From: Parelaphostrongylus tenuis
Taxonomy: Eukaryota; Nematoda; Chromadorea; Rhabditida; Metastrongylidae
Direction: 5' to 3'
Length of the DNA stretch: 64,000 nucleotides
Assembly (NCBI GenBank): GCA_019055375.1
Contig: JAHQIW010007012.1
Span: forward strand, 62,001 to 126,000
The translations under genes and the position numbers were made by a program. The notes below the pieces were generated by a model. That model had not been told where the DNA came from, searched no databases, and was given only the letters and a program-made list of their open reading frames with translations. Positions 1 to 12,528 of the stretch are shown piece after piece; position 1 is the first letter of the stretch, and every line of letters begins with the position of its first letter.

Positions 1-5
1 AATTA

Positions 6-770
6 TTAGGTCTTCTCATGAGTTTTGGCACTATAGCATTAAACACCAATTTTATTGACCAAAAGTGATTGAAATTGCGCAAAACGTTATTCAAGGTATG
101 CGCCATCAATCTGAAACACATTCATGCCATCTCTTAGGCAACAAACCAATCCCGCGCTCATAGATTTCGTCACTCTTGGATTTAAAGAAAGTTGCCAATC
201 CTCGACGCAGATAACTGTTGTCCTGGTACTTCTTCCTGGTTAAGTGCTCCAACGACCATAAGAGGTGATAGTCAGATGACGACAAGTCACGACTGTACGG
301 CGGATTCTAGCTCAGTTCGCTTAACTTCCTCCTTGTCATTTTGGCGACATAAAGCCTTGCGTTGTTTTGGGGCAGGATGAGATTGCGGCGGGCGTCGACG
401 TGACAGGCTCAATTGCAGCGATCTAGGTGTTCACAGAGCAGTACGCCCAGACACAAATCCTTGAGCCTTCGCACGGTTTAAGCTCTCAGAAGCGGTCTGT
501 GCATCGCTCCTGAATTCGTACTCGTAAAGTAGCAAAACTGCGATAAAGGCTTCGCTGAGCAGTCATGGTGCGGTAAGTATGGACAAATTTGATATCAAAA
601 GAAAGCTCAAAAGTTCTGCACTAACGGCATTGTCTTGCTGCCTGAGAGATAGCAGAAATGTGCTCAGGCCGTTGGCTGATACTTTGAATAGTGTCGTTAA
701 GGATTTCTAATTACTTCTGATTAAGTACGTCGGTGTTTATTGCTCTAGTGTTAAAACATAGAAGACCTAA
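6..770 (-). mobile_element. Internally deleted mariner element with TIRs and TA target duplication
   Basis: The ends are inverted repeats: TTAGGTCTTCTCATGAG at the left, and on the other strand TTAGGTCTTCTATG at the right. TA flanks both sides (4-5 and 771-772). On the minus strand the 5' part resembles a mariner N-terminus (LLLYEYEFRSDAQTASESL). The 3' part is a decayed catalytic C-terminus with NARLYVAKMTRRKLSEL, SSSDYHLLWSLEHLTRKKY and IYERGIGLLPKRWHECV, all typical of mariner. Stops and a large internal deletion make it non-coding. It is 765 bp instead of the usual ~1.3 kb. Confidence 0.88.
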
Positions 771-853
771 TAAAATTAAATTGGTCATCTTTTCAAAGAT
801 CTAAAGAGGATTTTATGTGCTTGTCATTTGAGACGTGACAGCTTGCTTACCTG

Positions 854-1127
854 CCATATAACTGCAGATTTTGTTAGTAATATTGTCGAATTTCGACCAT
901 GCCTCTTTCACGCCGTCCGTATTTGACACATGATATTTCCATCCAGAAGCAATATAGTTCAGTAATTCTTCTAGATTATTAACGATCCCATCCTTACAAA
1001 TCACTGGTGAGATATGTCCATCAATAAGGTCTAAAGTGTTGCTATTGCTAGATGCAGAAGTGTCATCACTATCTTCTTCAGAGTCGTCAATATTCATAGT
1101 CACTTCAACTGAAGTGGAATCGGCCAT
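854..1127 (-). CDS. Unrecognised exon-like ORF with acidic serine-rich N-terminus
   Basis: Starts at ATG and reads MADSTSVEVTMNIDDSEEDS, a D/E/S-rich stretch, and then a more ordered segment with NNLEELLNYIASGWKYHVS and VKEAWSKFDNITNKICSYM. A strong donor (GGCAG|GTAAGC) lies at the position where the ordered segment ends, so it could be the first exon of another gene or a transposon protein. I do not recognise the family. It lies on the same strand as LAR, so it would be nested in a LAR intron if real. It could also be chance. Confidence 0.3.
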
Positions 1128-1719
1128 AATAGCTCAAAGATGACAGGTGGTAGCAGCAAAGCAGTAACACATGTCACTTGTCAAGGACGTCTTGAAGAAA
1201 ACACCGAATATAAGGTGTGACCAGCACGGTACTGAAGAGAAAAAAGTTGAAATTCGATATGTAAATGATGAGAGAATATTCATAGACGTGCGGTGGGTGT
1301 GATTGATCAAATATCTGAGTGAAATCAGACAAGAGAAAGAGGGTAGAAGACAGCAGAGATGATAATGTTTAAGCCAGCGGTTTCTATTCATGTGTAAATG
1401 GCCCATTCACCGACGTAATAACATAATACAACTCTTAATCGCAGTCACATTCCTTTGTCTTGACAATAGTCGCCATACCAACACAAACCATTACAGATAG
1501 AGAGAAGATGCATTGACCCTCTGTTTATTCTCGGATAACAAGGGCTCGTATATATGTAGGCAGGTAGTACGGTAAGAGCGATAATTATAATGGGGCTAGC
1601 ACACAGCAACAAATGATTAATTAATAAAATTCGTACATAGAGGCTAATCACGTGGCTATCTGGACACATTTCGTACTCAGACGCATTCGATATCAAACTC
1701 AGGAAAAAAAAGAAAACGG

Positions 1720-2235
1720 GGATCGAATCCAGAAAGTGCCGGTATTGATTCGCACGACAGATATTATGGAAGGAGCCGTATTAAACAACAAATATATCGA
1801 ACTAAGCTTCTTGAAATTCACTATTTATTTCATGGCGTGAAATATCTAGTTCAAGACGACCAAGAAGTGCTGTCATCAATCCGCTCGATAGATATGGTGG
1901 AAGAAGCCGTATTAAGCAATAAATATATTAAACTCAACTTCTCGAATGTCACTATCTACTCCATTAGTGAAATATTTAATTCAAGACGACCAAGAAGTGC
2001 TGTCATCGATCCGCACGATAGATATGATGGGAGGAGCCGTATTAAATAATGAATATATTAAACTCAGCTTCTCAAAATCCACTTTTTATTCCATGACGTG
2101 GTATATTTAATCCAAGAAGATTCAAGAAGTCCAAGAAGTGGTGGCATCGATCCGCACGATAAATATGATGGAAGGAGCCGTGTAAGAAATGAAAAATTCA
2201 TTGAACTCAGTTTCTCGGAATTCACTACCTATTCC
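1720..2235. repeat. Tandem repeat, ~130-bp unit, about four copies
   Basis: The phrase TTCAAGACGACCAAGAAGTG recurs at ~1850 and ~1980, with a diverged copy near 2115. The sequence between the first two is conserved (GATAGATATG...GGAGCCGTATTAAA...AATATATT). Unit spacing is 130 bp. The outer copies are more diverged. The short ORFs on it are by-products. Confidence 0.85.
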
Positions 2236-3964
2236 ATGACGTAAGATATTTACCTATCTAGCCTTCTACTAGCGAAGAATAACAAGATTTGTTAGGTCTT
2301 ATCGAAAAACGTATTAGTGTAGTAATCACCTGCACTTATTGACTGCAATAGATGGGACAGCAAAACATACACATTGGCATTCGCCCCACGTTATTCAAAA
2401 GAAGACATATTACCACGAGAAGAAGTACTTTCCATTATCGTAAAACAATATGAGTTAAAGAAATTTGCAAGGAAAATTTTGCCTAAAATGAAGTTTCTCT
2501 TTAGAAAACGAAGTGCCTAAATTTTCATATAGGGGAAAAAACCTCTCGGTGAGGTTTTCTTCTCTATGAATAATGTACCTGCCAGAAGCTCAAGTGTCTC
2601 ATAAGAAGCCCTTAAGTGCACGTGAGGGCAATATTAATCAAGCCAAGAGACAGGGTAATCTGCGAGCCGGAGCATTACTAGTTTAATAAGTGATATATAC
2701 CACTTGTTAACGAAAGAAAGAAATATGTCTAGGTCTTACGACGTTTTTTTTTCTTCACGTGGATACCGTAGAGAACTCGAAAGAGGCATAATGAATGGTC
2801 GGTTGACAAACACTCTTATGTGGGAGCATAGCGAGGGGAAAACACTTTGGCTGCCTGATCCTGTCAAACTGCCGTTTAATCAACTAAATATAGCGGAAAG
2901 GAGTAATACATGGCGGCTGGCATGACCGACCACCTACCTAGGCTAGGACTACATGCACGTGCAATGGCACATTAAACGACTCATAAATAAATTAAGAATG
3001 TATGCTTCGTTGATTGTGCCAGAAGCACGAAGCCGTTAGAAGAAATTTATTCGGTTAATAGCATTTTCTTTACAGATTGAGCCGTTACCACGAGGCTGAT
3101 AGGAGAAATCTATTCTGCTGACATAATCGCCTTTTCTGTACGGCCCATGATTCGTCTCTTCATTGTGAAGCTCAACTCCGTTTCGTTCAAGCGGAACGTC
3201 TTCGGTGAAGCACCGCTCAATTGAAGATTTTCTTTCCGGTCGGCGATGCTCTAATTTACAGGACTATTGTTACTACTCGTACTATTGGCTCGATCAACAG
3301 AGAATATATGATCTATTGATGAATAATGCCAAAATTCAAGAAAAGTCAGCTTTTAGTAAATTAATTGGCTGTTTCGACGTCTCGTCTTCTTGAAAGCCGA
3401 TGAATCGAGTACACTGTCCACAGTTGCTTGTTCTTTTTTGTGATAAAAAAACAGTGTTTGAAGATGATCATTATCGCGTGTACAGTTGACTACTGAGAGA
3501 ATTACCTCAACAATGACAGATATGGCGAGAAAGATGGTAAAAAAGCCTATAGAAAAACATCGCTAACACCGGTGCTCGCAAACGGAAGGCAATAAAATAT
3601 GGGGCGAGTGCGTTTCGCGCCTCTGCATTTGCTATATAACGAATTAGCATTGGAAACTACCAATGAGAATTGAACTGAAATACGTCGAATAGACATCAGA
3701 AAACGTGATATTTCTGCCCCAATGAACGAGTTGCTGCTTGACGACAATAATCTGGTCAGTCAAGCTTTAGAACACTCGTCTCCTCGCCTCGCCTCGCTGA
3801 TTATCAGCGGACTCATTTCCTATTCTCTCAAATATCTAGTATTTTCGCATGGCAAGGCTGAGTACATTCATAAATCGTCCAACATCTATCATAATTTTTT
3901 GAAAACCGACTTTCGTTGACATCGGCATCATCCGTCAATAAAAGCTTCTTTCACAATCGAACTA

Positions 3965-4012
3965 ATACACGAGGTTGATGAATAAGATTTCATCATCAAC
4001 CTCGTGTATCAG
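3965..4012. repeat. Short near-perfect hairpin
   Basis: TACACGAGGTTGATGA is followed by a short spacer and then CATCATCAACCTCGTGTA, a 16-17 bp inverted repeat. Related single arms (CACGAGGTT) occur near 39572, and CACGAGG near 46568 at the edge of the Penelope-like element. This may be a remnant of such an element end. Confidence 0.6.
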
Positions 4013-4924
4013 CTAAATCATAGAAGAACCGTTAACGATAGACAATACTGAGGTCGAAGAAAAGTTGGTTTTCAAAACATTAATATGCTTTGTACTAGCT
4101 GATGATAATACAAACTGTTGCAGGATAGATTACCCGAAGAAAACATGTTTGTATCATCACTATCAACAGGCAATTACGGGAGAAACCATCCTGTATAAAA
4201 GAGCATCGCTCAAAGAAGTTCTTCATTCGAACGGTTGCCCCACAAAAGACGATTCAACTCCCACGACAACGAAGAAGAAGATCCAAAACGAGGACGAACG
4301 ACTGTGGACAATCGACTTGAACCAATGGATCTCAAGCAGACGAAACCCTTCATGACGTTAGCTGAACAAATCTTATTTATTAAACTCGTATCAAAAAAGA
4401 GGCTTCCATAACAATTCTCAATCACTTCCTGTATTAAGGGAGAGGTGAGGGGAGGGAAAAGTACAATCATTGAAAGCACGGCCATTGATTAGAGGAAAGC
4501 ACACCACACAGAAATAACCATTTAAATTTGAAACAGATAATAATTGTACTAGGGAGAGCAGATACAAAGCTATAAACTACCAAATATTTCCTTAAATCAA
4601 CAGAAAAAAAGCAATGTTTGGTTCGATCGGCATTTTAGGACAAAGTGGCCTTTAGCGAGGAAAAAAAGAACGTCCATAGAAAGCCATATGCACCACAACC
4701 GCTCAATAATTCGGCGCTCAGAAGAAACTGAGAATAAATTAAAAAGTGTGAATGTTTCGGTTGGCTTACTTTTGTCGCAGATTCAGTTAATAACTCGGAA
4801 TTTGTGGAGACCGATGATACATCGATAAATAACGCTTTTTGAAACACTTAGTAATTACTGACACCTGTCCCACCCAATCGGATTCGTTCATCAGAGTGGA
4901 AACTCGAATCAAATATCGTCGTCG

Positions 4925-4990
4925 AGAGAAAGAGAAAGAGGGAGAAAGAAAGAGAGGGAGAGAGGAAGATAGACAGAGAGAGAGGGTGGA
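4925..4990. repeat. GA-rich simple sequence
   Basis: Irregular GAGAGAAAGAGAAAG-type purine tract on the plus strand. It keeps reading frames open by composition only. Confidence 0.85.
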
Positions 4991-5238
4991 GAGGAGTGTA
5001 ATGAGCAGAAAAAAGGCGACAAGCTCGAAAACTTCATTCAACCATGTAATGTGGCTTCCATTTCCAACCAGGAGAATCAAGAAAGCCGGAAATAAGGTGA
5101 AACTACGCTGAACTCAACGAAATAATTTGTGAAATTTCGTTGGCTCCTTCGGCTACATCGTTATTAGATGGCAAAAGGACAGCAAAAAAAAAAGAAGGAG
5201 AAGGCTTCACTACGAAAATTAGAAAGTGCGAAACAAAC

Positions 5239-5371
5239 CAGACGGATCGGGATTAATGGTGAGCACCGGCGAGAACGGACCGGATCCTTTCATAGTCGCT
5301 GCTGCCACTTTGAACGTATACGCTTTTCTCACGTCAACAGCGAATGTAGCAGAAGTTGATCCGTCTGTCAC
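5239..5371 (-). CDS. ptp-3: LAR exon 24: end of FN3 domain 7 (last exon visible)
   Basis: Reads [20 protein letters not shown], then [20 protein letters not shown] and [25 protein letters not shown] is the F-G end of FN3-7 (compare RAYTKQGAGPFS in fly). The acceptor is AAATTCCAG, the donor GTTTGT, phase 0 in and 1 out. The next exon should lie beyond the left edge of the window. Confidence 0.95.
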
Positions 5372-8300
5372 CTGGAATTTGAGAAATTAGACAGCTCAGT
5401 AGGTGATTCTTATGTACCAAGGATAGTCTTATGGATATGCACAACAATAGGTGCATTTAAATCTAGTCATAGAAATCATTAGATGAAAATTTGTAGAACA
5501 ATTACTCGAAATTTCTTTGAAGATTTCAAAAAAATTACAAGAACACCTAACAAACTGCACTTTTTTATCTATACGAGACTTGCGCAAGGTTGATATTTCT
5601 CTTCAAATTTCGGTGGCTAACGTTTCGGCGACTATTCTCCTGATCACCGACTTCAAGAGGAGAAATACCATTCTGATGTAAGTTTTATTTATAAGAAAGG
5701 ACAATTCATATGTCAATTATCAGAATTTATGCAAAGATTTAGTGTGAGTCGGACTTTTGAACTTTTACAATAAAAAACCTTCAAAAAATCACAAACTGTT
5801 CAATAATTTCTTTCCATTTTATCATAGAATAAACACACTAAAACTGTGATCAAACAAGCTTTCGTAGAAATTTTAGGGAAAAATAATTCCTCACAGCTTT
5901 AGAAAATCAGTCCATAATAGAATAGTTAGAAAGATTTTCTAGTCCTTATATACATCATCTACATTTCCATTTTCTGTTGTTTCACTTCGATTCACTCACT
6001 CAATTTTGAAGACGATCATGCCAATTTTAATAAAAATTCGAAGAGAACATTAGAGAAACAATTGCCTAGTGACTTGTTCACAAAAAAAGATCTGGCAAAT
6101 TAACTAATTCCAATTCCAACCGTTACAAGTACAAATAGCAGTCGGTAAGTTAGTATGGGCAAAAAAATAGTCGGTAGTACCACCAAGCTTCCCCTTTCCT
6201 TAGATAAATTGAAGTGAAGCTTCAAGAAAACTTAAGCTCTCAACTATGGTGAAGAACTTATCACATGTGACGGGCCACCAATATAAGCACAAATAGAGCC
6301 ATTAAGAGAAAAAAAGAGAAGTGGGGACAATTTAGCTCTTCAGACGCAACACCCATTACTGAAGCACTTTTGCCATAATTTGTGTATGTGGAAAAGTCAC
6401 AAGTACATCTCTGGAAACTTCAAGAGGAAAAAATTTTGAAGAGTTCAAAACCTTCCAAGAAAAACGTATTTTTTGACTTGTATGCGAGTGAATGTCAGCT
6501 AAACATTGAGTCTAACAATATTGCTATGCGTTAAGAGCTAAGTTCAAGTATAGCCGATATTATGGAATGAAGAGAACGAGATTGCAACAGAAGAAGCAAA
6601 GCCAGAAGCGCCTCACGGACCAAAATAGTTCCACTATGAAAGTGAATTTCTGCTGAACAGAACTAGCTTCGTTGGTCCGTCCACCTATCTGTACGACGAA
6701 GAGAGAGCAAGCAAAAATTAGGCACCAAGAGAAGCTGGTAGACGGAGAAATTGATATGTGGGACGCCAGCAGGCCGAAAAGCGTTTTTTTTTCAGCTTAA
6801 GAGCAAAATAAATGAAGATAATCGAATGACAGATTGCTCAATTTCTCCCTCGCAGAACGCTAGTTGATTTCACAATGAGGCCGGGAGACGAAGCATCTCC
6901 GGAAACTACGATGACTGCCTCGAATTATAAGACCTTTGATTCTGAACTCGATATAAACTGCATCTCTTGGTGAATACCGATTGATGAATACAAATGGACA
7001 AACTCATCAAAAATCAGTATAAAAATTCATGAGGATAACCACTGATAACCACATTAATTAGTGATGGTCCATTCACACAAACTTCACTTCTCTGAGATCA
7101 ATTTGCTACAATGCAGTTCATTTGCACATAACGTTGAAAAAACCTCTATGTATCCGAAATCGTTTTCTTCGCTTTTCTTAGGTATGATATGGCACCTCAA
7201 GTGGTAGACGTAAGTATTGATTTTCTCGCAAACCTCATGAGTAAGGGGCGCAATCGTACTGCCGTAGCTTTAAGCCAAGCAAAGGACAAGCGACAATCAA
7301 TCACTATGAAAAAAGTCACATTGAGCGATCTTTTCACCTGACGCAGAGTGTAACTTATACGGCGTCGATTCTGTATAATTTAATAGGTGATGAGTAGTTG
7401 AATGGCATGTGCTACTACTGATGAGGCCTACGATGAAGCCAGAATGTGCGCCTAGCACTTGAAGTGCCATACCTGACCTCTAAAAGGCTTGAGAAAGCTT
7501 CATGAGATTATACTGAATTCATAAGCCAGATCTTCAGATTGTCTATTGAAAGTGCTTATATCTAGCATATTCATTCAAAGAGAAAAATAAGGAGACTACT
7601 CCGTTGATTCATCGAAGTGAAAGACGGCGGTTGATATTTTTAGCCCATGCCGCCGAACAATTAAATTCATCCGCAGTATGATGAATAATGGATATTAAAT
7701 AATAATGTACGTAAAAACTCCTCGAGATATCCAAATCGACCGAAAAGTGCTTTAGAAGCATTTCTTTGAAAAGATTCGATCTATGGGATGTAGGAAGAAA
7801 TAATTCTCTCTCGGCATACAACCTTCTATGATTTACAGCATTGACAAGCACATAATAACTAGGGATGCACAGATGGCCCTCGCTACTCAATCACTAGGGG
7901 CCTAAAAATCACTATGGAAAATAGTCTTTAAATTTACCTCTAGTCAAAGAAGCATCAAGGATAGATGAAAGAGCCCTCCCGCACTATCTCATAGCAACCG
8001 ACAAAACTACAATTAAGGAGCAAGGGCACATTATGTCTTCTAACTGAAACCGCAATCCTAACTGCTAAAATCAACCACACAAAGTCCATGGACAAGGAGG
8101 TGATAAATCATTTATGATAATGTTAACCTCAAAGAAAACCAAAGAAACCTCTCACATAAGAGCAATACAGAGCTGAAGATAGATAGAAGACCAGCGAAAG
8201 CAGAGAATGATGAGATACGTCGATGATGCCGTCGAGTGTCGAGTAATGAAGCCAATTACTAAGGTATACTAAATTTAAATAGCAAAAAAAAGGATAGGAA

Positions 8301-11300
8301 AAGCTCAGTGATGACAGTCGATGACACTACTATCTAATGGAAGAAAACGGATAGAGTCATCGGTGGCATCGCCTCAGTAATGAAGCGTGAAATATCACAT
8401 CAATGGCTCTCGCAATAGTCGGTGAGCATCTAATGTCACCACTTTCAGGATGCTTTTTGCGCTTTTTCTCTTACCACATATAAGCTTCAGATTAATAGCT
8501 ACTTGACTTCTGTATTCAAAGCGATTGTTATTCAATTTTTGTGCTACTTCTAGATATATGTCATAATCTTCATGACTAAAAGTTCTAAGACTCCATGTCA
8601 AAAATGGATACTAAAAAACGGAGATACAGGAGATCGATGATAAATAGGCAAAATGCGCAATGAGCTTTAACGACAACCGATAAACGAGAGCTGTTACCGA
8701 CCGAATTCTTGGGGATGTTAAGCGTATCACAAGAAGATCACCAACCTGATGTCCGATTTCTTCACGAAAATCCTTGGAGAAAGATATAATTCCTAGCAAA
8801 TCTCTACAGCGAAAAGGGCCTACTGGGGTACTCTTGCACGCGGTAGGAAAATGGAAGTGATACTGGTGCCCGCTCGAGTCACCCAACGATCAACCGGATG
8901 AGAGGTGATTTAGGTGATAGTGGAAAATGAGATGCTAATGTGTATAGAAGTAGATCTTTTGAATTGTGACGACAACCGTAAGAAAAGTTATAATTTGACT
9001 TTATATTACCGCCCATACATAAAGCTTCATGCGAGATCATATGGACATAATTTGTGTTGGTAATTAAAAATCCATATACGCCAGTAACTACTCCTCTGCT
9101 TACTCGGAGCTTCGAAAAATGTCGTTATGAGAGAAGGGATAATAACAAAATTATGCATATTCAAGGTTGCTGAGTGATATGGCGAAGGTTTCGAATGACC
9201 TCAGCAGTGATTTGACCCATCCCCACACCGGAGGTACGTGTTATCACTACACCACTGGGACCACCGCTGTCTTATCATTCTTCGTTTTTACAAACTTAGG
9301 CATAATCTAATAACATATTTTGAGTCTTTCATGAGGTCTGTTATGTCACTTATATAGTTCAAGGCACGTATTTCGGCCTTACACCCTCATCAGTTGCACG
9401 ACGCTTTTCGCTTTAGTTCTTTCCTCGGGGGTCACATCTCTTATTGACGCCAAACTATTTACGCTCAATGTACGATGTATAAATCAGTTTAGCGTTCTTT
9501 TAGGTGATTGATTGTCGATTAAATGGTTTACGGCCGTTATAGAGCATATGCAACAAAAACTTTCCAACCTACTGTTTTAACATTTTGTTAAAAACGACAT
9601 AATCTGATAATATATGATAATTTATGCATAACTGTATGAGTGCCGGAATGGAGTACAGCTCATAAGAAAAACAAAACACGACAGGGGGTAGAAGAAATTC
9701 CATGCACTTTACGGGAATTAATTCTTTGTGAATTCCACAGATTGTTTTCTCTTGAATAACCTCTCACGATATAAGAGCAAAACAGTCTCTAACAATATGT
9801 TTACTTCTTAAGAAGAGAAAAGAAACCTGTATAACACCTCATAGAAAACCAAGTATTTAGTATGGCTGTAGATATATACCTGTTTTTCGATACGCTCTCC
9901 ATCAGAATCCATTGGTGTCAAAATCGCCTTATAAGCGGTGATATTGCCATTACGTCGATCTTCGGCCGGCGGTTCCCAGGAGATCCGCATCTGAATAGAT
10001 TTAGTGGATCAGAGAGTACACAGAGATTTTAAAATAAAATAAGTGCGAATATATTTGAGGCTATTTCAAAAACACTGATCGCTTCAGCAGACAGACCTTG
10101 CTTATCTCAATTCTTCGAGATGACATAAGACCACGCAGAGCAGAAACTGGAAGCACTTACATTCCGTGACACACAGCAGCGTTACTTGAGGGTGAATCCG
10201 AGAGGCCAAAAACAACACAAAGCACTACACCATCTGGCGTACATCTTCCTCCAGTGTTGTAAAACACTGAACCACAATGTCGACGAGAAAAAACCCCAAC
10301 AAAACCGTCCGATGAACACTCCGATGCAGAGACGTCTGCGATATATTACAACTGCCTACTGCGCTGTAGCTCGACAGATTTTCGCGGGAGACGTAGAAAC
10401 ATTTAAAGTTAGCGGAAATGCTTTATGAATATCTATTCTTCAAGATTATCCTTTGGAAAAAAATCATGGTACAAAATGTAAACTCATGTTTCTCGAACTT
10501 GCACATGGTATAGCTCGCTCTTTGGATCGCTGACGTTGAACAAATCCCCACAGCCATTTTTCTTTCTTGATTGAGCCAATAGCACCAAGTGGACGAAAAT
10601 AGATTTATTCGACTGACTGCGTTACTAAGAATAAATTTGTCCGGCTAATGCTATTTTAACGCTTTTATCCATTTTGTGCTATTGGCTTAATCATAACAGA
10701 TTATATAGTTGACTAGTAATTTCAATATCAGAGGAAAATCGCCTCTCAAATTATCAAAAAATTCTCCTAATTGACAAATCAATCGATACATGTCAAACTA
10801 AAAAGTATGATATTTCGCTTTTCAGCCTAATACAACACTCATTTTTTTTTTTGCTTTTTTTGAGCCTTACTTCAGTTTACAGATAAATGAGGACGCTCAC
10901 GAAGAACGAGAAGGTCATATTCAACTACACTAATACAGCATACAAATTTTATAAAAAACTGAATACTCAAGGCAACTTGAGTTAGAGATACCACGAGCTT
11001 TTAAGAGACTTTGAGTGCTCTCCTGCCGAGAGATTATCCGAAAGATCTCGAAAAAAACTTTGAAATCTCTGGAGACTTCATCAATCATTCTTGCAGACAA
11101 GGAGAAGCTACACTATTACTACACAAAACATTCTACAAACGAATCTCAAAGAACTGCCTACTCGAGAACAAATGAGAAATCCGCGAGAAAAAAAAAACAC
11201 ACCTTTCCGTTTACTATCTCGTACTGGACGTTGAGTGGCTCTCCTTCCGGGCTTCCAATGGGCGTAACTAGTTGCTCGGTGGCATTCCGACTATGCCCTT

Positions 11301-12491
11301 CCACGTTCTCAGCTCCGAGTAAGATTTCGTACACTCGTCCCATCACTAAAGGAAAATTCCTCAAAACATCAAAAAGGCGAGGGCTTGCTCGAAAATCTCA
11401 AAAAATTGATTAAGCAGGAAAAAACTTCGACTTACGCAGACCACTCAGTTCGGCGCTATTCATTGTGCCATTCACTACTTTCTTCATATGATGTGAATTA
11501 CCTTCCGCTTTATACCATAGATTATATCTAAAACAAAGAACAGATAGATAAGCAGCCAATCTATTAATTCTAAATTACTCAAAGAAAACGACGGAATAAA
11601 CATTGTCTACTTTATCCCATAATGACTCGACTTTGCACTGAAGGAATAACAGATATTGCAGTGATTATTAAGCGGGAAGTCTACGTAGGAAAAAGCAAGG
11701 AATGCCACAACTATCATTTATATGAACAGCTGCTGACTGCGTCCTCATTCAAGCCATTTCGCTAAGGCGGTCGTTTTCGGCTGGCTGGCGGTTCGGACGG
11801 TTATGAAGAATATATGAGTGTCTTTTTCATCGGAGAATACGTTCACGCAAGTTTTTCTGTGATATTCCATCATTTACGGGTGATAAAGTAACTATGAAAC
11901 CTAAATTTACTAAATAAATACCGGTTTTATCGGGCACGCGAGTCCATGTAAGCCGTCCGAACAGCGCGAAGATACGCCGCATGTATTGTTTTTGGTACAA
12001 ATCGTAGCGAAAGGGCTAGCGCAAATCCTTCGCGGACGGCAGTTAATCGACCTTCGTAGACGGTGCATAATTATCATTACTTAATGAGGATCGTTTTTCT
12101 TTGCTCCGGAGAAAAAACTCTAAGTTTTCGTGATATTCTCATACCACATAGGAGCGCATGTGGCGCAGTAATTAGAGGTGCTCGCGACGCACACAAAGAC
12201 GATTGTTCGATTTCCCTCTTATCTCATAAGCTCATCAAGCCATCCATCCTCCCTGAATTTTCTAAAGTGGTACCAGACAGGTCCGAGAATTGTCTGGGAG
12301 GACAACAGTACCGAATCGATGCCAGTAGGCCACCGCCAGTCATTGTAAAGGCCACATATGCATTCAGTCACCTCAAACGAAGCTAAAAATCAAAGGCAAA
12401 TGCATAATGCATCCATCAGAAACTGATCAGCGCCGAGAGCTTCATCCTTTATCCTTCATCCTCATACCATATAATTTTCTGTACACGCTTT

Positions 12492-12528
<37 letters not shown>

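Larger units (their letters stand above)
1..5238. other. Region left of the last visible LAR exon
   Basis: Presumed LAR intron of more than 5 kb, because exon 24 ends at a donor and no FN3, transmembrane or phosphatase coding was recognised here. It contains the deleted mariner (6-770), an exon-like ORF (854-1127), a tandem repeat (1720-2235), a small perfect hairpin (3965-4012) and purine-rich DNA (4925-4990). Nothing else was identified. Confidence 0.6.
5372..9879. other. LAR intron between exons 24 and 23 (4.5 kb)
   Basis: Holds a fragment with the phrase GCTAACGTTTCGGCGACT (5611-5640) like the Penelope-like element terminus, a foldback with hammerhead-like arms (7187-7475), a solitary hammerhead-like arm (9361-9400) and a tRNA-like fragment (9195-9275, minus strand). 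No exon was recognised in the remainder. Confidence 0.6.
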
